Assembly (NCBI RefSeq): GCF_900101965.1
Contig: NZ_FNAP01000012.1
Coordinates: 62,001-126,000, forward strand
Direction of reading: 5' to 3'
DNA: 64,000 nt
From: Rhodospira trueperi
GTDB lineage: Bacteria > Pseudomonadota > Alphaproteobacteria > Rhodospirillales > Rhodospirillaceae
The notes below the pieces were generated by a model, which was not told the DNA's origin, did not search any database, and saw only the letters and a list, made by a program, of their open reading frames with translations. This document shows positions 8,869 through 17,605 of the stretch, in pieces; within the stretch, counting starts at the first letter, position 1, and each line of letters begins with the position of its first letter. The translations under genes and the position numbers were made by a program.

Positions 8869-9788
8869 CAGGCCGCCTCCAGCACCAGCGTGAACACGTC
8901 CTCCGGCGTGGCCACCAGATCATAGGCCAGCTTGACGCCCATCCCCAGCACCAGCAGCGCCAGCAGCACCCGCAGTTGTTCGCTCTTCAGGCGGGCGCCG
9001 GCCTGGGCGCCGGCCTGGGCGCCGACGACGGCCCCCAACAGCAATAGCAGCGCCAACACAACATCTACGGTCTGGTTCAGGGTCGCTTGCAGGAACGTGG
9101 TGTTGGCGGTGACGAAGATGATCTGGAACAGCGACGTCCCCACCACGATCTGCGTCGGCATGCCGAGCAGGTAGATCATCGCCGGAACCATGACGAACCC
9201 GCCGCCAACCCCCATGATGGCCGTCAGGACGCCCACGAAAAAGCCCACGGCCGCCGGCAGCAGCGCGCTGATGTAGAGCTTCGACTTGCGGAAGCGCATC
9301 TTGAAGGGCAGGCCGTGGATCCAGTTGTGGCGGCCGGCGCCATTGCGCCGCTGCGACCCGCGTCGATGAACACGCACCATGGCCTGAAGGCTTTCCACGA
9401 ACATCAGGCCGCCGACGACCCCCAGGAAGACGACATAGCTGAGGGAAATGGCCAGATCGATCTGGCCCAGCCGGTGCAGCACGGCAAACAGCCACACCCC
9501 GGCCGTGGAGCCCACCAGTCCCCCCACGAGCAGCACGCCGCCCATCTTGAAGTCCACGTTGCCCCGGCGCGTGTGGGCGATGACGCCGGTCACGGACGAG
9601 GCCACGATTTGGTTGGCGCCGGTCCCCACCGCGACCGCGGGCGGAACGCCCAGAAACATCAACATGGGCGTCATGAGAAAGCCGCCGCCCACACCGAACG
9701 CCCCGGACAGGAACCCGATCCCCCAGCCCATGCCGAGGATCACGAAGACGTTGACCGACATCTCGGCGATGGGCAGATAGATCTGCAT
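8868..9788 (-). CDS. TauE/SafE (TSUP) family anion permease
   Basis: A 306-residue polytopic inner-membrane protein with the two TSUP repeats: GIGFLSGAFGVGGGFLMTP near the N-terminus and VGFFVGVLTAIMGVGGGFV at about residue 180, each followed by the small-residue helix pair of the family (VAVGTGANQIVASSVTGV; IVVGTSLFQIIFVTAN). About eight to ten membrane segments are visible, with a basic cytoplasmic loop (RVHRRGSQRRNGAGR) between the halves. TSUP proteins move sulfite, sulfoacetate, taurine-derived or other organic anions; the substrate here is not evident. First gene of the minus-strand run that continues into the TIGR02186 gene by a one-base overlap. Confidence 0.88.
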   Translation of the reverse strand: MQIYLPIAEMSVNVFVILGMGWGIGFLSGAFGVGGGFLMTPMLMFLGVPPAVAVGTGANQIVASSVTGVIAHTRRGNVDFKMGGVLLVGGLVGSTAGVWLFAVLHRLGQIDLAISLSYVVFLGVVGGLMFVESLQAMVRVHRRGSQRRNGAGRHNWIHGLPFKMRFRKSKLYISALLPAAVGFFVGVLTAIMGVGGGFVMVPAMIYLLGMPTQIVVGTSLFQIIFVTANTTFLQATLNQTVDVVLALLLLLGAVVGAQAGAQAGARLKSEQLRVLLALLVLGMGVKLAYDLVATPEDVFTLVLEAA

Positions 9789-10028
9789 GGTGGGTCTTGG
9801 GTCCCCTGTGCAAAGGAAGGACGGGCCTCGCGAGTCCGACGGGACCAGTCTCGTTGTAATAGGTGGCCGGACGTTGACCGATCAAGGGAAAAGCCGGCGC
9901 CACAGGTGTCCTTCGGCCTCGCCTTGATGGTATGGTGCCGCAAGCCCTGATTTCGGGTGTGCGGCGGGGGTCGAGGTGGGCATAATCGGCACCGCTGCGT
10001 TTCCATACTGACACTGGAGGTTACAGCC

Positions 10029-10538
10029 ATGCGCGCCGTTACCGGCCTGCTGTTCACCATCATGCTTGTTCTGAGTCTGACGCCGCAGATTGCCAGCGCC
10101 GGCGATCCGTCGCCGTTCGACGGACCTGATCCGGCCGCGTCCTCCGGGGCCGAGCCCGCCGAGTCTCCCTACTGGACCCCGCAGTTGGGCGATGCCGAGC
10201 GCAAGCCGATCCTGGATGCCCTGCGTCCGGAAATCGAGAAGGCCACCATAGGCCCTGTCCGCTTCGTGGTCGAGGTGCTGCGAACGGACGGCGAATGGGC
10301 CTACATCCAGGCCATTCCGCAACGGCGCGGCGGTCAGCCGCTGGAATGGTGGAGCACGCCTCGGTTCGCCGAAGCCTGGAAGAACGGTGAGATGAGCGAG
10401 GTCGTCATGGGCCTGGTTCGATATGATGACGAGGAGGGAGAATGGGTGCTCGTCGATCACGTCATCGGCCCCACCGACGTGCATTGGTACAACTGGATGG
10501 AAAAGTACGGCCTGCCCGAGGCCCTGTTCTCGCCGTAA
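10029..10538 (+). CDS. Secreted protein of unknown function
   Basis: A 169-residue protein I do not recognise. It has a clear Sec signal peptide (MRAVTGLLFTIMLVLSL, then a likely cleavage after QIASA) and an acidic mature part with many Trp and Tyr residues towards the C-terminus (VHWYNWMEKYGLPEAL). The middle (GPVRFVVEVLRTDGEWAYIQA) reads like a compact beta domain; there are no cysteines and no membrane segment after the signal. TGGAGG at 10015-10020 fixes the start at the ATG eight bases later. CATAAT at 9981 is a possible -10 element. It stands alone on the plus strand, divergent from the TauE/SafE gene and convergent with the DHp-like gene (8-base gap). Confidence 0.78.
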   Translation: MRAVTGLLFTIMLVLSLTPQIASAGDPSPFDGPDPAASSGAEPAESPYWTPQLGDAERKPILDALRPEIEKATIGPVRFVVEVLRTDGEWAYIQAIPQRRGGQPLEWWSTPRFAEAWKNGEMSEVVMGLVRYDDEEGEWVLVDHVIGPTDVHWYNWMEKYGLPEALFSP

Positions 10539-10546
10539 GGCGCCGG

Positions 10547-10918
10547 TCAACCAGCGGATCGCATGGCCTCCACCGCGTCCACCATGACCCGCACCGCCGC
10601 CCGCACGGCTTGCGCTTCTTCTAGGTTGTGATCTAGTGCGATAAGTTCCGAAAAATTGTCGATGGCGCCCAGGGCGTTCATCAGGTCGTGGCGCGTGTCC
10701 CGGGCGTCCCGCGCCATCGGCCGTTCCATGGCCCCCAGCACCCCGGCCAGACGGGCCACATCGTTAAGACGCGCGCAGACGACCGCGACATCCTCGCCCA
10801 ACTGCCCGGTATCGGCGCCGGCACGCCGGTCGAGGGCCTCGCTGGCGAGCCTCAGGTGCTCCAGTGGCGTGCTTAGGAGGGGGGTTCCTCCCGCGAATTC
10901 GGCTGTTTCCAGGCCCAT
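10547..10918 (-). CDS. Small DHp-like helical protein (possible phosphotransfer protein)
   Basis: A 123-residue, entirely helical protein at the 3' end of the signalling operon. RHDLMNALGAIDNFSELI (His77) resembles the H-box of histidine kinase dimerisation/phosphotransfer domains, and a second long helix follows (EEAQAVRAAVRVMVDAVEAM), but there is no ATP-binding domain. It could pass phosphate between the receivers encoded upstream or act as a dimerisation partner; this is inference. The gene overlaps the 3' end of the EAL gene by 46 bases. A GGAGGG five bases before the ATG, inside the EAL coding sequence, supports this start and translational coupling. It could instead be a degenerate remnant of a kinase. 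Confidence 0.62.
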   Translation of the reverse strand: MGLETAEFAGGTPLLSTPLEHLRLASEALDRRAGADTGQLGEDVAVVCARLNDVARLAGVLGAMERPMARDARDTRHDLMNALGAIDNFSELIALDHNLEEAQAVRAAVRVMVDAVEAMRSAG

Positions 10919-12069
10919 TCTTCCCTCCAGCGTGTCAAGCCCGCCGGGTCCAGCGGGCGGGCGAAGTGATACCCCTGTCCATAATCGCAGGCCATGTCCG
11001 ACAGGGCTTGCGCTTCTTCCGGTGCTTCGATGCCTTCGGCGACGGTTTTCGCCTCCAGGGTCTGGCCGAGATTGATCATCAGCCGCACGATCTGCTCGGA
11101 GCGAGGGTTCTCAAGCAGCGTGGCCACAAAAGTACGGTCGATCTTGATCTCGTTGAACGGCATGCGTTGCAAATGCAACAGCGAGGAATGACCGGTGCCG
11201 AAGTCGTCCAGCGAAACCGAGAAGCCCCGAAGGCGCAGGGCCGTGAGGACCCGTTCCACCCGGTCGGGGTCCTGCAGCGCGGCCGTCTCGGTCAGTTCGA
11301 GAACGAAGTCCCGGGGGGAAACGCCGTTCTTCTTTAGGGTGCGGCAAAGCATGTCCGGCAACGTATGATCTGCCAGACACAACGCCGACATGTTCACGGC
11401 ACAGCGGACCCCATTGGTCTTCCATACGGCGGCCTCGCGCGCCGCGCGATCCAGCACATAGGTCAGCAGGCGCAGGGACAGCCCCTCGTCGCGTTCAACG
11501 ACGGGGACGAACTGGCCGGGCGAAATGACGCCGTCGTTGACCGGCCAGCGCACAAGCGCCTCGACGCCCATGTACTCTCCGGAGCGCAGGGACACCTTGG
11601 GCTGATAGACGAGGCACAGCGCCTCGTCGGACATGGCCTCGGCGATGGCGGCGGGGGTGATGGTGTTGCTGTCGGCGCGAAAGGCGGTCAGGCGGCCCAG
11701 GATATCCTCCACCGTCACCGGCTTTGGCAGCGGCGGCAGCATGCGCACGCCCAGACGCTCGCCGATTCGATGGGCGGAGCGCAGCACCTCGGGATCGCAG
11801 CCGCTGATGAGCGCAACGGCGGTATCGCCGGCGCGCGGGGCCATTTCCGACAGAACCGACAGGCCATCCATGTCTGGAAAGGTCAGGTCGAGGAACACGA
11901 TATGCGGCTCGAACGACAACACCGCGGCCAGTCCCCGATCCGGAGACTCCACGGCCAGCGCCACCCAGCCCACCTTCGGGCAGGCCCGGAGGAAGAAAGA
12001 CCGGAAGCTGGAATCGTCATCGATGACGAGGGCGCGAAATCGGTTGTCGTGCACCACGGTTTGACTCAC
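10873..12069 (-). CDS. Receiver-EAL c-di-GMP phosphodiesterase
   Basis: A 398-residue response regulator. The N-terminal receiver (about 1-130) has the acidic pair in VIDDD, the phospho-acceptor Asp61 in IVFLDLTFPDMDG and Lys in PLPKPV. The EAL domain (about 145-390) keeps the residues expected for activity: EALVRW, Asn in AVNMSA, FVLELTET, LDDFGTGHSS, IKIDRTF, VAEGIE and the Gln of YGQGYHFARP. It should hydrolyse c-di-GMP to pGpG under control of phosphorylation. The start codon is GTG and overlaps the stop of the upstream receiver gene by four bases, so the two are made together. The likely phosphodonor is the hybrid kinase encoded two genes upstream. Confidence 0.92.
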   Translation of the reverse strand: MSQTVVHDNRFRALVIDDDSSFRSFFLRACPKVGWVALAVESPDRGLAAVLSFEPHIVFLDLTFPDMDGLSVLSEMAPRAGDTAVALISGCDPEVLRSAHRIGERLGVRMLPPLPKPVTVEDILGRLTAFRADSNTITPAAIAEAMSDEALCLVYQPKVSLRSGEYMGVEALVRWPVNDGVISPGQFVPVVERDEGLSLRLLTYVLDRAAREAAVWKTNGVRCAVNMSALCLADHTLPDMLCRTLKKNGVSPRDFVLELTETAALQDPDRVERVLTALRLRGFSVSLDDFGTGHSSLLHLQRMPFNEIKIDRTFVATLLENPRSEQIVRLMINLGQTLEAKTVAEGIEAPEEAQALSDMACDYGQGYHFARPLDPAGLTRWREEWAWKQPNSREEPPS

Positions 12070-12455
12070 GCGCTGATGGCTTTGCGGTTCCTCGTCTCCA
12101 GGACGGTTTGGATACGGCCCAGAAGGTCCGGAAGGTTGATCGGCTTGGCCGAGAAATCCACGCAGCCGGCGTCAACGGCGGCCGCGCGGTCGTCAGCCAT
12201 GGCATGGGCTGTCAGGGCGATCACCGGAATGTCGGACGTCGCCGGATCGGCCTTGATGCGGCGGGTGACCTCCAGCCCATCGATGTCGGGCAGGCCGATG
12301 TCCATGAGGATGACGTCCGGGCCGTCGTCGTTGGCGGCGGTCAGGGCCTGCTGTCCCGTCTCCGCGCAGACCACCGTGTGTCCCCGCCGCGTCAGCAGGC
12401 GCGACAGGGCGCGGGCATTGTCCGTGTTGTCCTCGACCAGGAGAATATGAGCCAT
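12066..12455 (-). CDS. Single-domain response regulator (DivK/CheY-like)
   Basis: A 129-residue stand-alone receiver. All active-site positions are present: Glu-Asp in LLVEDN, phospho-acceptor Asp52 in VILMDIGLPDIDG, Thr in VIALTAHAM and Lys in FSAKPINLPDLL. The ALTAHAMADDRAAAVDAGC block matches the DivK-type receivers that act as phospho-relay intermediates, so this is likely a shuttle between the adjacent hybrid kinase and another partner, perhaps the small DHp-like protein. It lies 21 bases after the kinase gene and overlaps the EAL gene. It should not be taken as DivK itself, since the cell-cycle context is not present. Confidence 0.9.
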   Translation of the reverse strand: MAHILLVEDNTDNARALSRLLTRRGHTVVCAETGQQALTAANDDGPDVILMDIGLPDIDGLEVTRRIKADPATSDIPVIALTAHAMADDRAAAVDAGCVDFSAKPINLPDLLGRIQTVLETRNRKAISA

Positions 12456-12476
12456 GATTGGGGTCCTTTCTGACCG

Positions 12477-15400
12477 CTATTCGCCGGAAACCACTTCGGG
12501 AGTCCGGGTCTGTCGCAGCCGGGAGGCAGGGTCGGCCGCTGTTTCGAACACGTTTCGACCGCTGATGAGGCAGGTCAGTTGAGTGGCTTGGACACTGGAG
12601 ACGAGCATCTCGGTCAGGGCTTCCAGTTCGAAGTCCCCCTTGCGCAACACATTGTCGCAGTGCTCGCGCAGCCACGCCTGCTCCGCGAGGGTCAGGTCGA
12701 TACCCGTGATGACGGTGACGGGCACGGTCGCCAACCGCGCGGACGCGCGCATGGTCCTGACAATGTCGAAGCCGCCGGTGCCCGGCAGCGCCAGATCCAG
12801 AAGCACCATCGCCGGGGTGCTGCGCCTCAGGAAGGCCAGCGCGTCGGAGCCGTTGTCGAACCGGATGACCGGCAGGCCGGTGCGGTCCAGGGCCCGTGCG
12901 ATGGCGTGCAGCATGTTCGGGTCGTCCTCGACCACCACGACAGCCCCCTCCGATCCGCAGGACACGCAAGCCTGAACGGCATTGAGCACATCCTGACCGG
13001 CGCCGACACTCACAGGGCGCTCACGTCCGCAGGTCAGGTTCCGGAACAGGACCCCGTTTCCGGTATCGTTCCCTTTCGGGTCCTCAAGGGTCATGACGGG
13101 AACCCCGGTCAGGGCCGGGTGGTTTTCGAACCGACGAATAATGTTATTGGCGGCGCCGTGATCGTCCAGCCCGACGGCGACCACGGCGTCCGGCCGGTGC
13201 GCGCCGCCGCGCTCGGCGGCATCCTCGGGGGACGAGGCCCCGACCACCCGGTGACCGGCGCTCGTCAGCGCTTTCATCAACGCCGCCCGGCGCTGGTCAT
13301 CGCCGTCGACCACCATGACCATGGACGAAGGCGCGGTGTCGTTGGCCGGCGCCATCGGCTGTGCGGATGACGGGCGGGCCTGATCGCGCTGTTGCGGGGC
13401 GTCCAACAGGGGAATGCGGAGTTCGAAGGTTGTGCCCTCCCCCTTGCGGCTTTCCACATGCACGCCGCCGCCCATCAGGTCCATGATGCTGCGGGTCAGC
13501 GCCAAGCCGACGCCGGAGCCGCCGTGGCTGCCGTGAACATAGGTGTTCGCCTGCTCGAACATGCCGAAGATACGGCCCATCTCCTCCTCAGTCATGCCGA
13601 TGCCGGTATCGCTGATGGCGATGATCAGATCCGCCGGTCCCCGCTCCATCCGCATGGTGATGCGGCCGTTGCGCGTGAATTTGGCGGCGTTGGAGACGAG
13701 GTTCAGCACACACTGGCGCAACCGCAGGCGGTCGAGCGTGACCGTGGCCGGCAGTCCGCTGGTCTCAATCTCAAATGCGTTGTTCTGCTTGCGCGCCAGG
13801 GTGACACCGAAGGCATTGATTTCCTCGACCAGGTCATCCAGGGCCACGGGTTCGGAGCTCAGTTCCAGGCGGCCGGACTCGATCCGCGCGAGATCAAGGA
13901 TCCCGTTGATCAGGTCGAGCAGGTGGTTGGCGGCATTCTTGATGTTGGCCGCGTCCTCCTGCATTTCGGAATCGCCGTTGTCCTCGGCCGCGTCGACGAT
14001 CATCTCGGCGTGCAGGGTGACGGCGTTCAGCGGTGTGCGCAGTTCGTGGCTCATATTGGCCAGGAAGCGTGACTTCGCGGCGCTGGCCTCGCGGGCGGTC
14101 TCCAGGGCGACGGCCTCGCTCATGTCGTGCAGGTTGATGACGTAGCGGCGCCACTGCGGCTCGCCCAATGTAGCGATGTCGAGGGTCACGGGAACGATAC
14201 GGCCATGGCGCGTGACGGCCCGGGTCAAAAACGCCCGATCCACGACGCCGATTTCGTCGCCGTTCAGCCGCCTCAGGCGCTCGGGATCGAGGATCTGGGC
14301 GTCCTCGGGAGGCAGCAGGATATCCGAGCGCCGACCCAGAATCTCATGCCGCTTCCAGCCGAAAAGGCGCTCCACAGCCCGGTTCGCGTCCTCGATCACC
14401 CCCAGGTCCGAGACCAGCACGATGGCGTCGGTGCCGGCGTCGAACACCTGTCGCATGTCGTTTCGCGCTTCGCGGGCGGCCCGCATCTGTGCCTCGATAC
14501 GGTGGGACATGGCGCGCAGACCCCGCGCCAGATAGCCGAACTCGTCTTGGCGGCCGAGCAAGCCGGCCCCCGGCCGGGTCAAGGACTTGCCGGGTTCATA
14601 GGCGTCGATCTGGTCCACCAGGCGGTACAGCGGGCGCAGCAGGAAGCCGGACATGACGGCAAACAGGATCAGGCCAAACACCAGGAACCCCACCGCGAGG
14701 GTCCACGCATGATCTAGCACCGAGTGCAGCGCGCCGGCATACAAGGACCGTTCCCGTTCGGCCCCGAGCACAATGGCGCGATCACTGGACGGATGCAGGC
14801 GCATGCGGTGGAACATGACCTTGGCACCGTCATGGCGGATGACGCGGTCGGCCTGGACCTCGCCCTCCTTCGGCGCGAACAGCGTGGCAAAGTCCAGGCC
14901 GAAGAGATCCTTGAAGGTTGTCCCCGGAGTGCCGTCGTTCTGTCCCGCCGACGTATCGAAATCGAACTCCAGGGACGGATCGGGGTGACTGAGCACCTGC
15001 CCCTTGTCGTTGAACAACATCAGTTTCGCGCTGTCGCCGTACAGTTGCGCGAGCCGGAACGCGAGGTGGCGGAACCCCACGTTGAAGACGATCATCACCG
15101 GCGGCTGGTCGCCCGCGCCGCCCACGACCTGGCCGAATCGGATGCTGGGACGGTGGGGCACCTCCACCGCGCCGTTCTCGCGGTTCAGATTGATGGTCGA
15201 GACGTACAGGCGTCCCGGCGGCTGCGCGAGCATGGCCGCGAAATAGTCGCGATGCCGCTTGTTCTGTAGCGGTGCCGTCTGCACGGTGCCGGCCATGAGG
15301 TCGCGCTGGACGCGCACCAACTCATCGCCCGTGGCGCCATTAATGACCCGGGCCTGATAGATGGCCGGCCGGGACGCAAGGAAGGCCAAGAGCAGACGTT

Positions 15401-15725
15401 CCATGTGAGTGCTGGCGGCCGCAAGCTCGCCGGGAGAGCCGGCGGCGAGGGCAGCCAGCATATCCTGGAGCGGAACGCTGTGGCTCAGGAAACTGACGTC
15501 CCGCCGGATGCCCTCCGTGAACTCGCGGATATACTGCTCGCCGGCCAGGGTCAGGCCCGCCAGCCGCTCGCGTGTCAACAGATTGGCCTGTTGCGTCCCA
15601 TCGCGATAGACGACGGCGGCGATCACCGCGAGCATCACCAGGGAATAGCCAATCAGGATCAAGCCTGTCTTGGCGCCAAGGCCGAGCCTGCGGAACCAAT
15701 ACATCTGTCTGGAGAGCACGTTCAT
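12477..15725 (-). CDS. Transmembrane hybrid sensor histidine kinase
   Basis: A 1082-residue protein. In order: a membrane helix (residues 18-40), a periplasmic double-Cache-like sensor (about 45-325), a second helix (about 335-360), HAMP (PLYRLVDQIDAYEP on), a PAS domain (about 430-540), HisKA with FLANMSHELRTPLNA (His560), HATPase_c with NLVSNAAKF, DTGIGM and GGSGVGLAL, then two receiver modules. The first receiver (about 800-920) lacks the phospho-acceptor: the usual Asp position reads AVVAVGLDD, so it is probably a pseudo-receiver. The second (about 925-1045) has VVEDD, VLLDLALPG and VLRKGD and looks functional. It heads the operon with the DivK-like receiver, the EAL regulator and the DHp-like protein and is the probable phosphate source for them. 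Ligand unknown. Confidence 0.92.
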   Translation of the reverse strand: MNVLSRQMYWFRRLGLGAKTGLILIGYSLVMLAVIAAVVYRDGTQQANLLTRERLAGLTLAGEQYIREFTEGIRRDVSFLSHSVPLQDMLAALAAGSPGELAAASTHMERLLLAFLASRPAIYQARVINGATGDELVRVQRDLMAGTVQTAPLQNKRHRDYFAAMLAQPPGRLYVSTINLNRENGAVEVPHRPSIRFGQVVGGAGDQPPVMIVFNVGFRHLAFRLAQLYGDSAKLMLFNDKGQVLSHPDPSLEFDFDTSAGQNDGTPGTTFKDLFGLDFATLFAPKEGEVQADRVIRHDGAKVMFHRMRLHPSSDRAIVLGAERERSLYAGALHSVLDHAWTLAVGFLVFGLILFAVMSGFLLRPLYRLVDQIDAYEPGKSLTRPGAGLLGRQDEFGYLARGLRAMSHRIEAQMRAAREARNDMRQVFDAGTDAIVLVSDLGVIEDANRAVERLFGWKRHEILGRRSDILLPPEDAQILDPERLRRLNGDEIGVVDRAFLTRAVTRHGRIVPVTLDIATLGEPQWRRYVINLHDMSEAVALETAREASAAKSRFLANMSHELRTPLNAVTLHAEMIVDAAEDNGDSEMQEDAANIKNAANHLLDLINGILDLARIESGRLELSSEPVALDDLVEEINAFGVTLARKQNNAFEIETSGLPATVTLDRLRLRQCVLNLVSNAAKFTRNGRITMRMERGPADLIIAISDTGIGMTEEEMGRIFGMFEQANTYVHGSHGGSGVGLALTRSIMDLMGGGVHVESRKGEGTTFELRIPLLDAPQQRDQARPSSAQPMAPANDTAPSSMVMVVDGDDQRRAALMKALTSAGHRVVGASSPEDAAERGGAHRPDAVVAVGLDDHGAANNIIRRFENHPALTGVPVMTLEDPKGNDTGNGVLFRNLTCGRERPVSVGAGQDVLNAVQACVSCGSEGAVVVVEDDPNMLHAIARALDRTGLPVIRFDNGSDALAFLRRSTPAMVLLDLALPGTGGFDIVRTMRASARLATVPVTVITGIDLTLAEQAWLREHCDNVLRKGDFELEALTEMLVSSVQATQLTCLISGRNVFETAADPASRLRQTRTPEVVSGE

Positions 15726-15856
15726 CGTAACGAATCCCCGGCTGGCGGGCGCTCAACTGCCCGTGATCCGTCGTGCGCCCCGATCCTCGCGGCTCCCATG
15801 CGACGGACCGGCACGGCCTGTTCTGTCGTCCCCCTCCAGACGGTTCGGTTGGCGTC

Positions 15857-16330
15857 CTAGCCCTCCGATTGGCGCAGCTTGGCGCCCAGCAGGTCGGGCG
15901 GCATGATGACCACGACGTCGCCGTCCTCTAGTTCCTCAATCGACTCGGTGTCTTCCGGGCGTTCCCCGGACAGGACGCGGTTCACCAGAGAGACCAGAAC
16001 GGACAGCTTGAACGGCTTGGCGATGACGGCGTCGGCGCCGCAACGGCGGGCGATGTCCAGCGCCACCTGAACCGGGCGGCCCTTGCCCGAGGTGGCGATC
16101 ACCGGCACCGCCGAGTCGCGATCCTTGGAGGCCCGGATGACCTCCAGGCCGGTGCGGCCAGGCATTTCCAGATCAGTCAGGATCAGGTCGTAGCGCGACC
16201 CGCCCTCCATATCCTCAAGCGCGCGGGCGCCGTCCTCCCGGGACGTCACCACGTGGCCGGCGCGTTCCAGGGCGCGCGCCACAACCGCGCGCAGGTCCGC
16301 GTCATCCTCGACAACCATGATCCGAGCCAC
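15857..16330 (-). CDS. Response regulator with a receiver domain and short C-terminal tail
   Basis: A 157-residue receiver protein: VVEDD, phospho-acceptor Asp53 in LILTDLEMPGRTG, Ser in VIATSGKGR and Lys in VIAKPFKLSVL. After the receiver (about residue 122) an acidic tail of about 35 residues (EDTESIEELEDGDVVVIMPP) matches no output domain known to me. The GTG at 16330 is chosen over a TTG 11 codons upstream because AGGGG sits at a suitable distance and the receiver begins immediately. It is the promoter-proximal gene of the minus-strand signalling operon, 131 bases before the hybrid kinase; a promoter candidate lies at 16381-16409. Confidence 0.85.
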   Translation of the reverse strand: MARIMVVEDDADLRAVVARALERAGHVVTSREDGARALEDMEGGSRYDLILTDLEMPGRTGLEVIRASKDRDSAVPVIATSGKGRPVQVALDIARRCGADAVIAKPFKLSVLVSLVNRVLSGERPEDTESIEELEDGDVVVIMPPDLLGAKLRQSEG

Positions 16331-16380
16331 CGATCTGCCCCTTTCATGTGTGCTTCCACGCAACCGAACAACACAAAGGG

Positions 16381-16409
16381 AATATTGGCATCCCAGGGCA
16401 GCGAGTCAA
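16381..16409 (-). promoter_or_regulatory. Candidate sigma70-type promoter for the signalling operon
   Basis: Read on the minus strand, TTGACT (16409-16404) and AATATT (16386-16381) are separated by 17 bases. Transcription would start near 16374, about 45 bases before the GTG of the receiver gene. The insertion sequence lies upstream of this promoter and does not interrupt it. Confidence 0.45.
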
Positions 16410-16514
16410 ACAGGAAAATGGTACGCGAAGTCTCCGTACATTGTATGCAAGAGGGCACCCTGGTTCCCGCGAGTCTTCAGCAAACACGGCGCCTTGACGT
16501 ATGTTGCATGTTAT

Positions 16515-16526
16515 TTGTTATAACAA
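16515..16526. promoter_or_regulatory. 12-bp perfect palindrome TTGTTATAACAA upstream of the signalling operon
   Basis: A perfect inverted repeat in an AT-rich patch that stands out from the GC-rich surroundings, about 110 bases upstream of the candidate promoter of the receiver gene and 50 bases from the left end of the insertion sequence. It could be an operator; no binding protein is suggested by the sequence. Confidence 0.3.
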
Positions 16527-16569
16527 TTCGATCTCAGTATCGTTGCTATCCCGTCCCTTTGATGCGAAA

Positions 16570-16577
16570 TCTGGATG
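16570..16577. repeat. Target site duplication, left copy (TCTGGATG)
   Basis: Identical to 17611-17618 on the other side of the insertion sequence. Confidence 0.9.
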
Positions 16578-16600
16578 GAGGCTTATCCCTTTGAATCCGG
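16578..16600 (+). repeat. Left terminal inverted repeat of the IS1595-family element
   Basis: Begins GAGGCTTATCCCTTTG; pairs with the reverse complement of 17588-17610 with three mismatches (first base and two central bases). Confidence 0.9.
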
Positions 16601-16678
16601 GACCACATCATGTGGTGACAGGTGACCCGAAAAGGCGTAGAACATAAAGTGAACAAATGCCGTTTCCGGAGCCCGATC

Positions 16679-17605
16679 ATGAGCGCGTTTCCCCGATCCC
16701 TGCTCGAATTCCAACGCCAGTTCTCTGACGAAGCCGCCTGCGCGGCGTACCTCGCGAGACAACGCTGGCCCGAGGGATTCGTCTGTCCGGTGTGCGGCGG
16801 CAAACGCGGCTGGGCGTTGGAAACCAAGGCGTGGACCACGGAGTGCGCCGACTGCGGCTGCCAGACTTCGGTCACGGCCGGGACGGTCATGCATCGCAGC
16901 AAGCTGCCCCTGACGGTGTGGTTCTGGGCGGCGTATCTGATGGCGACCCACTCCAACGGCATCTCGGCCACCCAGATCCGGTCGCAACTGGGGCTGGGCT
17001 CCTACAAGACCGCCTGGCTGCTGTGCGCCAAGCTGCGCAGCGCCATGGTCAACCCGGAGCGCACGCCGCTGTCCGGCCTCGTGGAGATGGATGAGACCAC
17101 CATCCCCTTCAGAACACACGAGGATCCGCCCGCCAGCGGACAGGGGCGCAGCCACCAGGGCAAGATGTTGGTCGCCGGGGCCGTCGAGATCATGGACGGA
17201 GGGCCGGGCCGCATCCGCCTGCGCGTCATCCCCGACTTCTCCGGCGAGACCCTGAAGGGTGTCGTCAAAGAGACCGTCGCGTCCGGTGCCACGCTCAAGA
17301 CCGACGGATGGGCCGGATACAGCGCCAGCGATGACGTCGCCCACGACCCCCATGTCATCGGCCCGATGGCCGCACATATCGTGCTCCCCTGGGTCCACCG
17401 CGTGTTCTCCAACCTGAAAACCTGGGCGCTCGGCGTCTACCACGGTCTGCGGCGGAAGCATCTGCAATCCTACCTCGACGAATTCGTCTTCCGGTTCAAC
17501 CGGCGCCGGACCCGGCACGCAGCCTTTCGATCCCTCCTGGGCATCGTCACCACCAAAGGACCCATCACCTACGATATGTTGATCGCGCCGGAAACAAAGG
17601 GATAA
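16679..17605 (+). CDS. IS1595-family transposase (ISXO2-like DDE domain)
   Basis: A 308-residue transposase. The N-terminal zinc ribbon is FVCPVCGGKRG then CADCGCQTSVTAGTVMH, the usual IS1595 arrangement. The DDE-type core shows Asp in GLVEMDETTIPF, Asp in LKTDGWAGYS and the C-terminal block VFSNLKTWALGVYHG followed by YLDEFVFRFNRRR. The ATG at 16679 gives the standard family N-terminus (MSAFPRSLLEFQRQF); an in-frame GTG 19 codons upstream would add residues unrelated to the family. The frame is unbroken and reaches the right inverted repeat, so the element is probably able to transpose. Confidence 0.95.
   Translation: MSAFPRSLLEFQRQFSDEAACAAYLARQRWPEGFVCPVCGGKRGWALETKAWTTECADCGCQTSVTAGTVMHRSKLPLTVWFWAAYLMATHSNGISATQIRSQLGLGSYKTAWLLCAKLRSAMVNPERTPLSGLVEMDETTIPFRTHEDPPASGQGRSHQGKMLVAGAVEIMDGGPGRIRLRVIPDFSGETLKGVVKETVASGATLKTDGWAGYSASDDVAHDPHVIGPMAAHIVLPWVHRVFSNLKTWALGVYHGLRRKHLQSYLDEFVFRFNRRRTRHAAFRSLLGIVTTKGPITYDMLIAPETKG

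Noticed and set aside
12066-12455. Calling the free receiver DivK
   Set aside because: The sequence is DivK-like, but no PleC/DivJ-type or PleD genes are adjacent, so only the general class is supported.
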